From: Bovifimicola sp050309585
GTDB lineage: Bacteria; Bacillota; Clostridia; Lachnospirales; Lachnospiraceae
Length of the DNA stretch: 9,328 nucleotides
Assembly (NCBI GenBank): GCA_050309585.1
Contig: JBNRML010000065.1
Coordinates: 1-9,328 of the forward strand
Direction of reading: 5' to 3'
Every line of letters starts with the position of its first letter. The stretch's first letter is position 1. The translations under genes and the position numbers were made by a program. Positions 1-7,182 of the stretch are shown here, in pieces. The notes under the pieces are model-generated. The model worked only from the letters and a program-made list of their open reading frames with translations, did not search any database and was not told the DNA's origin.

Positions 1-34
1 CTTTTTCAATAAAATGTTGTATAGTATAATACAT
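1..34 (-). CDS. 5' end of an unidentified gene running off the left edge, possibly a transposase
   Basis: Only eleven codons are visible (MYYTIQHFIEK), starting at an ATG whose complement is at 32-34. The start is supported by an AAGGAAGG Shine-Dalgarno (complement of 43-50) ending 8 nt before the ATG, and by a possible extended -10 promoter about 40 nt further upstream. The reading frame stays open to the window edge. Eleven residues are too few to identify a family. I infer a transposase or other mobile-element gene from its compact private promoter and from the inverted repeat that brackets the promoter and overlaps the ribosome binding site, a design known from IS10 and IS50. It lies downstream of trpA on the same strand. 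Alternatively it is an ordinary chromosomal gene. Confidence 0.45.
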   Translation of the reverse strand, partial: MYYTIQHFIEK

Positions 35-103
35 AGAGAGCACCTTCCTTTGTTGATTGGTTTTTGTTTTGCAACTTAATCATACCACAAATAGGTGCTC
101 TCT
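35..103 (-). repeat. 11-bp inverted repeat around the promoter and ribosome binding site of the left-edge gene
   Basis: AGAGAGCACCT at 35-45 is the exact reverse complement of AGGTGCTCTCT at 93-103, with 47 nt between the arms. Read on the minus strand, the first arm lies upstream of the candidate -10 and the second arm overlaps the 3' part of the Shine-Dalgarno and the spacer before the ATG. A transcript arriving from upstream (trp read-through) would carry both arms and hide the ribosome binding site. A transcript from the local promoter would lack the first arm. Confidence 0.75.
79..87 (-). promoter_or_regulatory. candidate extended -10 promoter for the left-edge gene
   Basis: On the minus strand the sequence reads TGGTATGAT: a TATGAT -10 hexamer (complement of 79-84) preceded by the TGn extension. 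No good -35 hexamer lies 16-18 bp upstream, which extended -10 promoters can tolerate. Transcription would start near position 72, inside the loop of the flanking inverted repeat, leaving about a 40-nt leader before the ATG at 34. Confidence 0.4.
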
Positions 104-229
104 TGTTGTATCTATTTGAAGTATAGACAGCTTATTTAGTAACCGAAGGTAACTTTACGCTATTCTTACACTTAATTCTTTAACTTCGCAAGTGAGCTAT
201 GTCGTCCTTTACATTCCTCCCTTGCACGC
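104..229. other. non-coding spacer after trpA, no clear terminator
   Basis: This stretch lies between the trpA stop codon and the left-edge promoter module. I see no open frame with a credible ribosome binding site. The best hairpin, around 139-155, has a 7-bp stem with one mismatch and no following U-tract on the minus strand. The outer boundary of a possible insertion sequence could lie here, but I cannot find a terminal repeat. Confidence 0.5.
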
Positions 230-1018
230 TTAATCAATAACTGCTTCTTTCATACTTTTTATATATTCCCCAACAGCTTTCTCAGATTCTCTTCCATACT
301 TCTTGATCAATTTAATAATTGCCGAGCCGACAATTACACCATCCGCAATTTCAGACATCTTCTTTGCCTGTTCCGATGTCGAAATACCAAATCCAATGGC
401 ACAAGGAATGTCTGTGTTTTCTCGAACTACCTTTATAATCGATGATAAGTCCGTGGTAATCTCGCTTCTGGTTCCGGTTACACCCAGACTGGAAACAATA
501 TATAAGAAACCTTCCGCTTCCCTGGCTATCATGGCAATCCTCTTATCCGAAGTTGGTGCTATCAGGGAAATCAAAGCCACATCATACTGCTTACACAGTG
601 GAGAAAACTCTTCTTTTTCCTCAAAAGGCAAATCCGGTAGAATAATTCCATCAATTCCAATTTCGTTACAGGTTCGGATAAAATCTTCCGCACCATAGGA
701 AAACACCACATTAGCATAGGTCATAAATACTAATGGTATGGTTACATCTTTTCTAAGCTCCCTTACAAAGTCAAATATCTTATCTGTAGTTACCCCACCT
801 TGTAATGCACGGATATTTGCACCCTGTATAACAGGCCCCTCTGCTGTAGGGTCAGAAAATGGAATACCAAGCTCTATCAAATCCGCACCATTTTTTACAG
901 CAGCTCGTATCAACTTTCCTGTTGTTTCAATGTCAGGATCACCGCAGGTAATAAAAGGGATAAATGCCTTTCCATCCCCAAATGCTTCTCTTATTCTTTC
1001 TGCTCCTGATTTATTCAT
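230..1018 (-). CDS. trpA: tryptophan synthase alpha chain
   Basis: A 262-residue TIM-barrel enzyme that cleaves indole-3-glycerol phosphate to indole and glyceraldehyde 3-phosphate and passes indole to TrpB in the cytoplasmic alpha2-beta2 complex. The N-terminal block PFITCGDPD (21-29), the signature IELGIPFSDPTAEGPVIQ (48-65) and the phosphate-binding FGIST region near the C-terminus are visible. Glu49 is conserved. The second catalytic acid, Asp60 in the enterobacterial enzyme, is Glu60 here (GAG, complement of 839-841). I chose the ATG at 1018 over an in-frame GTG at 1054 because GGGGAGG lies 6 nt upstream and the length then matches the family. The gene overlaps the end of trpB by 8 nt, suggesting coupled, balanced translation of the two subunits. 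It is the last gene of the operon. Confidence 0.97.
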   Translation of the reverse strand: MNKSGAERIREAFGDGKAFIPFITCGDPDIETTGKLIRAAVKNGADLIELGIPFSDPTAEGPVIQGANIRALQGGVTTDKIFDFVRELRKDVTIPLVFMTYANVVFSYGAEDFIRTCNEIGIDGIILPDLPFEEKEEFSPLCKQYDVALISLIAPTSDKRIAMIAREAEGFLYIVSSLGVTGTRSEITTDLSSIIKVVRENTDIPCAIGFGISTSEQAKKMSEIADGVIVGSAIIKLIKKYGRESEKAVGEYIKSMKEAVID

Positions 1019-2201
1019 AGATATCCTCCCCTCTGTATCTGGCAATAGCTGCACAGTCCTTATCTCCTCTGCCGGAAATGGTAATCACGATTATTTTATC
1101 CTTATCCATTGTAGGTGCCAGCTTCATAGCATGAGCTACTGCATGTGCGGATTCAATTGCTGGAATAATGCCCTCGTTTCTTGATAGAAACTCAAAAGCC
1201 TCCACTGCCTCTTCATCCGTAACAGGCACATATTCTGCTCTGCCCATATCGTGTAAATTGGCATGCTCCGGTCCGATGCCGGGATAATCCAGTCCGGCGG
1301 AAATAGAATATACCGGTGCAATCTGCCCATATTTATCCTGACAAAAATAAGATTTCATTCCGTGGAAAATGCCCAGTCTTCCGGTATTTATAGTCGCTGC
1401 AGTTTCAAAGGTATCTATGCCTCTTCCTGCTGCTTCACAACCGATAAGACGTACCTCTTTATCCTCTATAAAGTGATAAAAGCTGCCAATGGCATTGGAA
1501 CCACCACCCACACAGGCAATCACTGCATCCGGAAGTCTGCCCTCCTTTTGCAGTATCTGCTCCTTTATCTCTTTAGATATCACTGCCTGAAAATCACGCA
1601 CAATAGTTGGGAAGGGATGTGGTCCCATCACAGAGCCAAGGCAGTAATGGGTATCTTCAATTCTTGAGGTCCACTCCCTCATAGCCTCCGATACGGCATC
1701 TTTTAAGGTAGCTGTTCCACTGGTTACAGGAATCACCTCTGCTCCTAAGAGTTTCATACGATACACATTTAGTGCCTGTCGCTTCGTATCCTCCTCTCCC
1801 ATAAACACTACACATTCCATATCAAGAAGCGCCGCCGCTGTGGCTGTAGCCACTCCGTGCTGACCTGCTCCGGTTTCTGCAATCAGTCTGGTCTTGCCCA
1901 TCTTCTTTGCGAGAAGAGCCTGCCCAAGCACATTGTTGATTTTATGAGAACCGGTATGATTTAAATCCTCTCTCTTTAAATAAATTTTGGCACCACCTAA
2001 TGCTTTTGTTAACTTCTCTGCATAGTAAAGTCTTGATGGTCTGCCTGCATACTCGTTTAATAAGTCTGTCAGTTCCCTGTTAAACTCAGAGTCATTTTTA
2101 TAATGGTTGTATGCTTCCTCCAGCTCTATGACTGCATTCATCAAGGTTTCCGGTATATATTGTCCTCCATGCACACCGAAGCGTCCGTTTTTATCTGCCA
2201 T
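1011..2201 (-). CDS. trpB: tryptophan synthase beta chain
   Basis: A 396-residue PLP enzyme that condenses indole with serine to give tryptophan, working in complex with TrpA. The PLP-binding lysine is K87 in NHTGSHKINNVLGQAL, the catalytic glutamate is E109 in AETGAGQHGVATA, and the phosphate-binding loop GGGSNA is at 232-237. These fall at the same numbers as in the Salmonella enzyme. The sequence is of the standard TrpB1 type that partners TrpA, rather than the longer TrpB2 type. The ATG follows AAAGGAG with a 7-nt spacer and overlaps the end of trpF by 11 nt. The C-terminal GRGDKD motif is present. I see no truncation or missing key residue. Confidence 0.98.
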   Translation of the reverse strand: MADKNGRFGVHGGQYIPETLMNAVIELEEAYNHYKNDSEFNRELTDLLNEYAGRPSRLYYAEKLTKALGGAKIYLKREDLNHTGSHKINNVLGQALLAKKMGKTRLIAETGAGQHGVATATAAALLDMECVVFMGEEDTKRQALNVYRMKLLGAEVIPVTSGTATLKDAVSEAMREWTSRIEDTHYCLGSVMGPHPFPTIVRDFQAVISKEIKEQILQKEGRLPDAVIACVGGGSNAIGSFYHFIEDKEVRLIGCEAAGRGIDTFETAATINTGRLGIFHGMKSYFCQDKYGQIAPVYSISAGLDYPGIGPEHANLHDMGRAEYVPVTDEEAVEAFEFLSRNEGIIPAIESAHAVAHAMKLAPTMDKDKIIVITISGRGDKDCAAIARYRGEDIYE

Positions 2202-2808
2202 CTTTAATCTCCTTTCCTCTGACAGCTTCCAAAAAGGCTGTCATTTTCTCTTTCTCTTTTACTCCTGACCTTTCTAATGAGGAACTTGCATCTACGCCGT
2301 AAGGCTGTAGCCTATCTATGGCATCTGACACATTTTCCGGTGTCAGCCCACCTGCCAGAAAATAAGGTCTTTTCATGTCTTTTAACAAGCTCCAGTCAAA
2401 GACCTCTCCACAGCCTGCCCCAGCATCCAAAAGTACCATATCTGCACTGCTTTCCTCTGCTCTTTTCACATCTTCCGCAGAGGTAATACGGAATGCCTGA
2501 AAAACAGGAATCTTTATCAGCTTTTTTAGCTCTCTTAGATAGGCTTCGTCCTCATTTCCGTGAAGCTGTACCGCATCTATTACCTCCAGCTCTGCCATTC
2601 CCGCTATCACTTCCGGCTTGGCATCCACAAATACCCCAACTGCCTTAATGGACGAATGAAGCATTGCTTTCAGCTTCCCTGCTTCCTCCGGATTCACATA
2701 CCGTCTGCTCTTTTTTGAGAATACGAAACCGATATAATCCGGTTTCAGCTCATTTACCCATTCTATCTCACAGGCCCTTTTTAATCCACATAACTTTATT
2801 TTTGTCAT
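2191..2808 (-). CDS. trpF: phosphoribosylanthranilate isomerase
   Basis: A 205-residue TIM-barrel isomerase converting N-(5'-phosphoribosyl)anthranilate to carboxyphenylamino-deoxyribulose phosphate. The general base Cys7 is in KLCGLKR and the general acid Asp128 is in LLDAGAG. VQLHGNE and the C-terminal glycine-rich phosphate site (LAGGLTPENV) are also present. I start it at the ATG at 2808 rather than at a TTG two codons earlier. The ATG forms an ATGA overlap with the trpC stop, has GAGG 7 nt upstream, and places the cysteine at the family-standard position 7. The loop after the catalytic Asp (AGAGCGEVFDW) is slightly short compared with the usual GGTG form, which I read as ordinary variation. 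trpF is separate from trpC here, not fused as in E. coli. Confidence 0.96.
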   Translation of the reverse strand: MTKIKLCGLKRACEIEWVNELKPDYIGFVFSKKSRRYVNPEEAGKLKAMLHSSIKAVGVFVDAKPEVIAGMAELEVIDAVQLHGNEDEAYLRELKKLIKIPVFQAFRITSAEDVKRAEESSADMVLLDAGAGCGEVFDWSLLKDMKRPYFLAGGLTPENVSDAIDRLQPYGVDASSSLERSGVKEKEKMTAFLEAVRGKEIKDGR

Positions 2809-3587
2809 AGACAACCTCGCAGTTCCTGAAGTTTTGCTCTTTTATCATTTGCCTTCATCAGTGTTTCCCCAATCAGCACTGCATCTACACCGACCTCCTG
2901 CAGTGCCTCGATATCCGCCCTTGACTTTACACCACTTTCTGCCACAAACAAAATTCCTTTCGGCACAAGGTTTCGTAACTTCTTACTGTTATTCGTATCC
3001 ACGGTAAAGTCCTTTAGGTTACGGTTATTCACACCGATAATCCTTGCCCCGACTTTTATGGCTGTTTCTACTTCCTGCTCGTTATGAACCTCCACAAGTG
3101 CGGAAAGTCCAAGACTGTCACATATTTTGATATAATCCGCTATTTCTTTTTCTGTAAGAATAGAGCAGATGAGTAATACCGCCGAAGCACCCAGTAACTT
3201 TGCCTCATAAATCATGTATTCATCTACAGTAAAATCCTTACGAAGACAGGGCACCATTACCCATTCTGCAATCTCCTTTAAATATTCGTCCTTTCCTAGA
3301 AACCACTTGGGTTCTGTAAGGACGGAGATACAGTCTGCCCCGGCCGCCTCATACTCCTTTGCAATTTCCACATAAGGAAAGTCCTCTGCTATCAGCCCCT
3401 TTGAGGGAGAAGCCTTCTTACACTCACAGATAAAGGAGATTCCAGGTTTTTTTAATGCTTTTTCAAAAGCGAAGTCACCTTTTGGCAATGTATAAGCATG
3501 TTTTTTGATATCCTCCAGTGAGGTATTCTCTTGCGCCTGTGCCACACGCTCTCTTGCGTGTTCTGCCAACTGTTCCAATATGGTCAT
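2805..3587 (-). CDS. trpC: indole-3-glycerol phosphate synthase
   Basis: A 260-residue TIM-barrel enzyme that closes the indole ring, giving indole-3-glycerol phosphate for TrpA. Characteristic motifs are visible in order: CECKKASPSKG (54-64) with the catalytic Glu55 and Lys57, the LRKDF block with Lys117 (115-119), LVEVH with Glu166 (164-168), NNRNL with Asn189 (187-191), and AESG (216-219) near the phosphate site. The start is an ATG in an ATGA overlap with the trpD stop, preceded by GGAGG with a 7-nt spacer lying inside the end of trpD. Length is typical for a monofunctional TrpC. It is followed by trpF with another ATGA overlap. Confidence 0.97.
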   Translation of the reverse strand: MTILEQLAEHARERVAQAQENTSLEDIKKHAYTLPKGDFAFEKALKKPGISFICECKKASPSKGLIAEDFPYVEIAKEYEAAGADCISVLTEPKWFLGKDEYLKEIAEWVMVPCLRKDFTVDEYMIYEAKLLGASAVLLICSILTEKEIADYIKICDSLGLSALVEVHNEQEVETAIKVGARIIGVNNRNLKDFTVDTNNSKKLRNLVPKGILFVAESGVKSRADIEALQEVGVDAVLIGETLMKANDKRAKLQELRGCL

Positions 3588-4615
3588 GCTTCCACCTCCG
3601 GCCGATTACTTACTTCAATCAATTTTTTCAATGTTTCAAGCGCCTTACCGGAATCAATCAACTCTGCGGCAAGTGCAATGCCTTCCTTCATGCTCTCCGC
3701 CTTACCGCCAATATAAAGGGCTGCCCCGGCATTTAATAACACAGCATTTCTCTTATGTCCTTTCTCTCCTTGCAAAATAGCAAGTGTAAGTTTTGCGTTT
3801 TCTTCAGGTGTACCGCCCTTTAAATCCTCTTTGGTACAACGTTCAAAGCCAAACTCTTCCGGTTTGATTACAGAGGTTTTAAACCATCCGTCCCGAATCT
3901 CACAGATAGTCGTAGGTGCGCTCAGCGAAATCTCATCCAGCTTATCCTGACCATATACCACCATACCTCTCTTAATTCCGAGATTTATGAGTACCTGCGC
4001 CAGCGGTTCCACAAGATAATCATCATATACTCCCAAAAGCTGCATGGAAGGCGTTCCCGGATTAGTCAGAGGTCCAAGGATATTGAAAACTGTTCTAAAC
4101 CCCAACTCCTTGCGAATTGCACCTACATATTTCATAGAGGTATGGTATTTCTGCGCAAAGAAGAAACACATTCCTACTTCCTTTAGCAGTTCCTTACATC
4201 TTTCCGGGCTTTGGTTAATATTTACTCCAAGTGCCTCCAGACAGTCAGCAGTTCCACACTGGGAAGATGCTGCACGATTTCCGTGCTTTGCCACCTTCAT
4301 GCCTCCGGCTGCCGCCACAAGGGCTGAGGTTGTGGATATGTTAAAGCTGTGGGCATTATCTCCACCTGTGCCTACAATCTCAAACAGCTCCATATCTGTC
4401 TCTACCTTGGTTGCATGGGCTCTCATGGCTGCTGCACAACCTGCAATCTCATCTGTAGTCTCAGCCCTGGCACTCTTAGTAGAAAGGGCTGCCAAAAAGG
4501 CTGCATTTTGTGTGGGTGTGGTTTCCCCGCTCATAATCTCATTCATTACGTTATATGCCTCATCATAGGTGAGGTCTTCTTTATTTACAATTTTTACGAT
4601 TGCTTCTTTAATCAT
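3584..4615 (-). CDS. trpD: anthranilate phosphoribosyltransferase
   Basis: A 343-residue class IV phosphoribosyltransferase that joins anthranilate to PRPP. The PRPP-binding glycine-rich loop GTGGD is at 82-86, followed by FNISTTSA (91-98) and KHGNRAASS (110-118), all diagnostic for TrpD. The small N-terminal helical domain (YDEAYNVMNEIMSGE) and the NPGTP hinge region are also visible. The gene is monofunctional, without the N-terminal glutaminase fusion found in enterobacteria; the glutaminase is the adjacent trpG. The ATG follows AAGGAG by 9 nt and lies 3 nt after the trpG stop. No unusual substitutions are seen in the motifs. Confidence 0.97.
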   Translation of the reverse strand: MIKEAIVKIVNKEDLTYDEAYNVMNEIMSGETTPTQNAAFLAALSTKSARAETTDEIAGCAAAMRAHATKVETDMELFEIVGTGGDNAHSFNISTTSALVAAAGGMKVAKHGNRAASSQCGTADCLEALGVNINQSPERCKELLKEVGMCFFFAQKYHTSMKYVGAIRKELGFRTVFNILGPLTNPGTPSMQLLGVYDDYLVEPLAQVLINLGIKRGMVVYGQDKLDEISLSAPTTICEIRDGWFKTSVIKPEEFGFERCTKEDLKGGTPEENAKLTLAILQGEKGHKRNAVLLNAGAALYIGGKAESMKEGIALAAELIDSGKALETLKKLIEVSNRPEVEA

Positions 4616-4618
4616 GGC

Positions 4619-5188
4619 TTACATCTCCTTTATAAAATTTTCAAGCATTGTTTTTCCGTCCGGTGTCATAATGGATTCCGGATGAAACTGTACTCCGTAA
4701 ACCGGATAAGCCCTGTGCTGTACTGCCATCACTTCCCCATCTAAGGTATGAGCAGTAATTAGCAATTCTTCTGGTATTGTCTCTTTATCCGCTGCAAGGG
4801 AATGATATCTGGCAACAGGAGCTTTCCCGGGGCATCCCCGAAACAACAAACAGTCTGTATCAAAATCTACATCTGACTGTTTTCCATGCATCAGTTCCTT
4901 TGCATAGGTTACGGTAGCTCCGTAAGCTGCACAAATAGCCTGATGCCCAAGGCATACACCAAGAACAGGTATCTCCTTTCCAAGTGCTTTAACCACATCA
5001 ATAATTACTCCTGCATTCTCCGGTCTGCCCGGTCCCGGAGAAAGTATAATTCGTTCCGGTTTTAATTCTCTTATCTCCTCTACCGTCAGCTCATCATTTC
5101 TGATTACCTTTATATCCGGACATATCTCCCCGACAAGCTGATACAGGTTATAAGAAAAGCTGTCATAGTTGTCTATCAGTAAAATCAT
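4619..5188 (-). CDS. trpG: anthranilate synthase component II, glutamine amidotransferase
   Basis: A 189-residue class I glutamine amidotransferase that releases ammonia from glutamine for TrpE. The catalytic triad is visible: Cys79 in GVCLGHQ, and His169 and Glu171 in FHPES. The oxyanion motif SPGPGRPENAG starts at residue 50, and the N-terminus IDNYDSFSYNL is classical. The start overlaps the trpE stop (ATGA) and has GAGGAGG 7 nt upstream. TrpG and the folate-pathway PabA are hard to separate by sequence, and one protein can serve both enzymes in some Firmicutes. Its position inside the trp operon makes TrpG the best name. Confidence 0.95.
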   Translation of the reverse strand: MILLIDNYDSFSYNLYQLVGEICPDIKVIRNDELTVEEIRELKPERIILSPGPGRPENAGVIIDVVKALGKEIPVLGVCLGHQAICAAYGATVTYAKELMHGKQSDVDFDTDCLLFRGCPGKAPVARYHSLAADKETIPEELLITAHTLDGEVMAVQHRAYPVYGVQFHPESIMTPDGKTMLENFIKEM

Positions 5189-6651
5189 ACATCCGCCTCC
5201 TCTGCCAGTTTCAGTGCATTCACAACGGCTTTCGCCTTATTGATACATTCCTCATATTCTTTTTCCGGTACAGAGTCCGCCACAATACCGGCTCCGCTTC
5301 TCACAAATACCTTTCCGTTTTTCTTATAGGCAATGCGGATGGCAATACAGGTATCCATGTTGCCGGTAAAGTCGATATAACCGATGGCTCCGCCATAAAT
5401 GCCTCGCTTATTGTTCTCTAATTCTCCGATTAGCTGACAAGCACGAATCTTTGGTGCCCCGGAAAGGGTTCCTGCAGGAAGTACTGCTTCTATGGCATCC
5501 AGACCGCCACAATCCTCCCTGATTTCTCCACGCACTGTAGAGCCAATGTGCATTACATGGGAATAGCGTTCAATGGAATGCAGTTTTTCAACCTGCACCG
5601 TGCCAAACCTGCTTATCTTTCCTAAGTCATTTCTTCCAAGGTCTACCAGCATGTTGTGTTCTGCAAGCTCCTTTTCATCGGAAAGAAGCTCTGCTTCCAA
5701 AGCTTTATCCTCTGCATCTGTTTTTCCCCTTGGTCTGGTTCCCGCTAAGGGAAAGGTATGCAACACACCGTTTTCCAGTTTCACAAGGGTTTCCGGGGAA
5801 GCTCCTGCCACCTCTACATCCGTTCCCGAAAAATAAAACATATAAGGTGATGGATTGATAGTTCTAAGCACACGATAGGTATTTAGAAGACTTCCTTCAA
5901 AGGGTGCGCTCAACCGATTGGATAAGACAATCTGGAATATATCACCCTCATAGATATGGTGCTTTGCCTTCTCAACCATTTCACAGTAGGTTTCTTTATC
6001 AAACAATGGTGTTACCTCACCTATCAGATGTCCGGCTAGCTCCTCCTTCTTTTTTCCTTTCCTAAGAAGCTCTGCAAGCTGTTTTAATTCCATCGCAGCA
6101 CGGTTATATTCGATTTCCGGATCAGCAAGAGACATATTTGCAATCAGGATTATCTTCTGCCTTACATTGTCAAAGGCTATAACCTTATCAAACAGCATCA
6201 GATCCACATCTTTAAAACATTCCGTGTCCTCTGCCTTACATCTGACCGCAGGCTCGCTGTATTCAAGATAATCATAGGAGAAGTATCCCACAAGCCCTCC
6301 GGTAAAGGACGGCAGATAGTCAAACCGTGGACTTTTATAATCTGCAAGTATCTGCCTTAAATACTCTGACGGATTATCTGTTTTTATCTTTAGATTTCCG
6401 GCTTTCAGTTCCCCGTCCACACAGCTAATCGCCAATTTAGGCTCAAATCCAAGAAAGGTATATCTGCCCCATTTGTCATTTGCCTGCGCCGACTCCAGCA
6501 TGTAGCAGTGCGTGGATACGTTCTTTAGTATCTTCATGGTTTCAATGGGGGTTGTAAAGTCCGACAAAAGTTCACAGCTTACAGGCACTACCTTGTAGCT
6601 TCCCTCTGCAGCAAGTCGTTTAACTTCATTAAGCTCCGGTAAAATGTTCAT
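5185..6651 (-). CDS. trpE: anthranilate synthase component I
   Basis: A 488-residue chorismate-utilising enzyme that makes anthranilate with ammonia delivered by TrpG; it catalyses the committed step of the pathway. C-terminal chorismate-domain motifs include DIFQIVLSNR (237-246), AGASPE (282-287), LAGTRPRGK (302-310), DLGRND (337-342), GTLSGAPKIRA (394-404) and RSGAGIVADS (451-460). The feedback-site motifs MLESA (51-55) and NPSPYMF (266-272) are present, so inhibition by tryptophan is expected. I start it at the ATG at 6651, which has AGGAGG 8 nt upstream. The frame stays open to a TTG at 6711, but those 20 extra codons run through a terminator-like hairpin and have no credible start signal. 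It overlaps trpG by 4 nt. Confidence 0.97.
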   Translation of the reverse strand: MNILPELNEVKRLAAEGSYKVVPVSCELLSDFTTPIETMKILKNVSTHCYMLESAQANDKWGRYTFLGFEPKLAISCVDGELKAGNLKIKTDNPSEYLRQILADYKSPRFDYLPSFTGGLVGYFSYDYLEYSEPAVRCKAEDTECFKDVDLMLFDKVIAFDNVRQKIILIANMSLADPEIEYNRAAMELKQLAELLRKGKKKEELAGHLIGEVTPLFDKETYCEMVEKAKHHIYEGDIFQIVLSNRLSAPFEGSLLNTYRVLRTINPSPYMFYFSGTDVEVAGASPETLVKLENGVLHTFPLAGTRPRGKTDAEDKALEAELLSDEKELAEHNMLVDLGRNDLGKISRFGTVQVEKLHSIERYSHVMHIGSTVRGEIREDCGGLDAIEAVLPAGTLSGAPKIRACQLIGELENNKRGIYGGAIGYIDFTGNMDTCIAIRIAYKKNGKVFVRSGAGIVADSVPEKEYEECINKAKAVVNALKLAEEADV

Positions 6652-6680
6652 GTTCCTTACCTCCTGTTCTGGTTTTATGC

Positions 6681-6718
6681 AAAGAAAAAACTCCTTTGAC
6701 CTATCTGCCAAAGGAGTC
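6681..6718 (-). terminator. second terminator-like hairpin between the T-box and trpE
   Basis: On the minus strand CTCCTTTG (complement of 6709-6716) pairs exactly with CAAAGGAG (complement of 6691-6698) around a 10-nt loop. The stem extends by an A-U and a G-U pair and is followed at once by TTTTTTC. This is the form of an intrinsic terminator. It lies 10-50 nt downstream of the T-box terminator and 30 nt upstream of the trpE ATG. The right arm contains a Shine-Dalgarno-like AAAGGAG, but I see no convincing start codon for it. Confidence 0.6.
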
Positions 6719-6727
6719 AGAGAAATT

Positions 6728-6768
6728 AAAAAACGCCCTTGACAGAAATTTAGAATCTGTCAAGGACG
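6728..6768 (-). terminator. T-box regulated intrinsic terminator of the trp leader
   Basis: A 13-bp stem with one G-U pair is formed on the minus strand by CGTCCTTGACAGA (complement of 6756-6768) and TCTGTCAAGGGCG (complement of 6734-6746), with a 9-nt loop and a TTTTTT tract (complement of 6728-6733). Its 5' strand begins with the CGTCCTT segment that can instead pair with AAGG of the T-box to form the antiterminator. This gives the usual mutually exclusive switch. Confidence 0.93.
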
Positions 6769-7042
6769 AATACGATACTCTAATAAAAGTAAACACTATC
6801 CGCGGTGCCACCTTGAATTCATAGGAATGACCCTATGCGCTTAGCAGGATACCAACATATCCCCGGCAACTGACGTATGCCAACACGTCACAGAATACTG
6901 GGTGTAAGATCATTACACTTTTGACTGCGCCCTCAGCGGTCCATTTGACAACTTGTTTCTCACCTGATTCTCAGCACCACAGGCTCTCTGTAAAGGCATC
7001 ATTGCCGTTATCTCCGCTTCAACGGTTTGATGTATTAAGTTG
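6728..7042 (-). promoter_or_regulatory. tryptophan-specific T-box leader
   Basis: A tRNA-sensing leader of about 310 nt controlling the trp operon. The T-box core AAGGTGGCACCGCG is the complement of 6801-6814. In Stem I, a lower helix AGCGG/CCGCT (complements of 7014-7018 and 6935-6939) and an upper helix GGCAA/TTGTC (7002-7006 and 6947-6951) bracket a specifier loop containing TGG (complement of 6941-6943), the Trp codon, followed by the usual purine. An AGATAA segment on the opposite side resembles the S-turn. Further hairpins lie at 6902-6918, 6871-6890 and 6848-6863, and a Stem III-like hairpin at 6820-6837 just precedes the T-box. Uncharged tRNA-Trp should bind and allow read-through; charged tRNA should permit termination. 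The helices were paired by eye. Confidence 0.95.
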
Positions 7043-7048
7043 TTTTGT

Positions 7049-7077
7049 ATCTTAGCACCAATATATGCGGTTGTCAA
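7049..7077 (-). promoter_or_regulatory. promoter of the trp operon
   Basis: On the minus strand TTGACA (complement of 7072-7077) and TAAGAT (complement of 7049-7054) are separated by exactly 17 bp, and the -10 is preceded by TGC, giving a TGn extension. This is a near-ideal housekeeping sigma promoter. The start would be near 7042, directly in front of the T-box Stem I. Confidence 0.88.
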
Positions 7078-7182
7078 GAAGTTTATAAAACATTTTTTAA
7101 TGTTTCTTTTATCTCACCAATACTATAGAAACCTTTTCTACAACAAAAACCTTTATCTCTTAATAAAATAATATTCTTTTCT

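Noticed and set aside
25..30. TATAAT on the plus strand as a promoter
   Set aside because: There is no -35 match and no plus-strand gene downstream; the bases are the start of a minus-strand frame.
139..155. Terminator for the trp operon after trpA
   Set aside because: The stem has a mismatch in seven pairs and no U-tract follows on the minus strand.
1019..1054. GTG start at 1054 for trpA
   Set aside because: The ATG at 1018 has a strong ribosome binding site and gives the normal family length and catalytic numbering.
303..1667. Several plus-strand open frames opposite trpA and trpB
   Set aside because: They are antisense shadows of conserved genes, with no ribosome binding sites or recognisable domains.
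4044..4568. 174-codon open frame on the plus strand
   Set aside because: It lies entirely antisense to trpD, has no protein-family features, and mirrors the codon bias of trpD.
6652..6711. Extension of trpE by 20 codons to a TTG at 6711
   Set aside because: The extension crosses a terminator-like hairpin, has no suitable Shine-Dalgarno, and the ATG at 6651 has AGGAGG at 8 nt.
6590..6720. Trp-rich leader peptide for classical attenuation upstream of trpE
   Set aside because: No short frame here contains tandem Trp codons. A possible 17-codon TTG frame after AAAGGAG has no Trp, and the T-box explains the regulation.
7088..7105. AAACATT/AATGTTT hairpin as a terminator before the trp promoter
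   Set aside because: The stem is only seven mostly A-T pairs and there is no strong U-tract on the minus strand; it is too weak to call.
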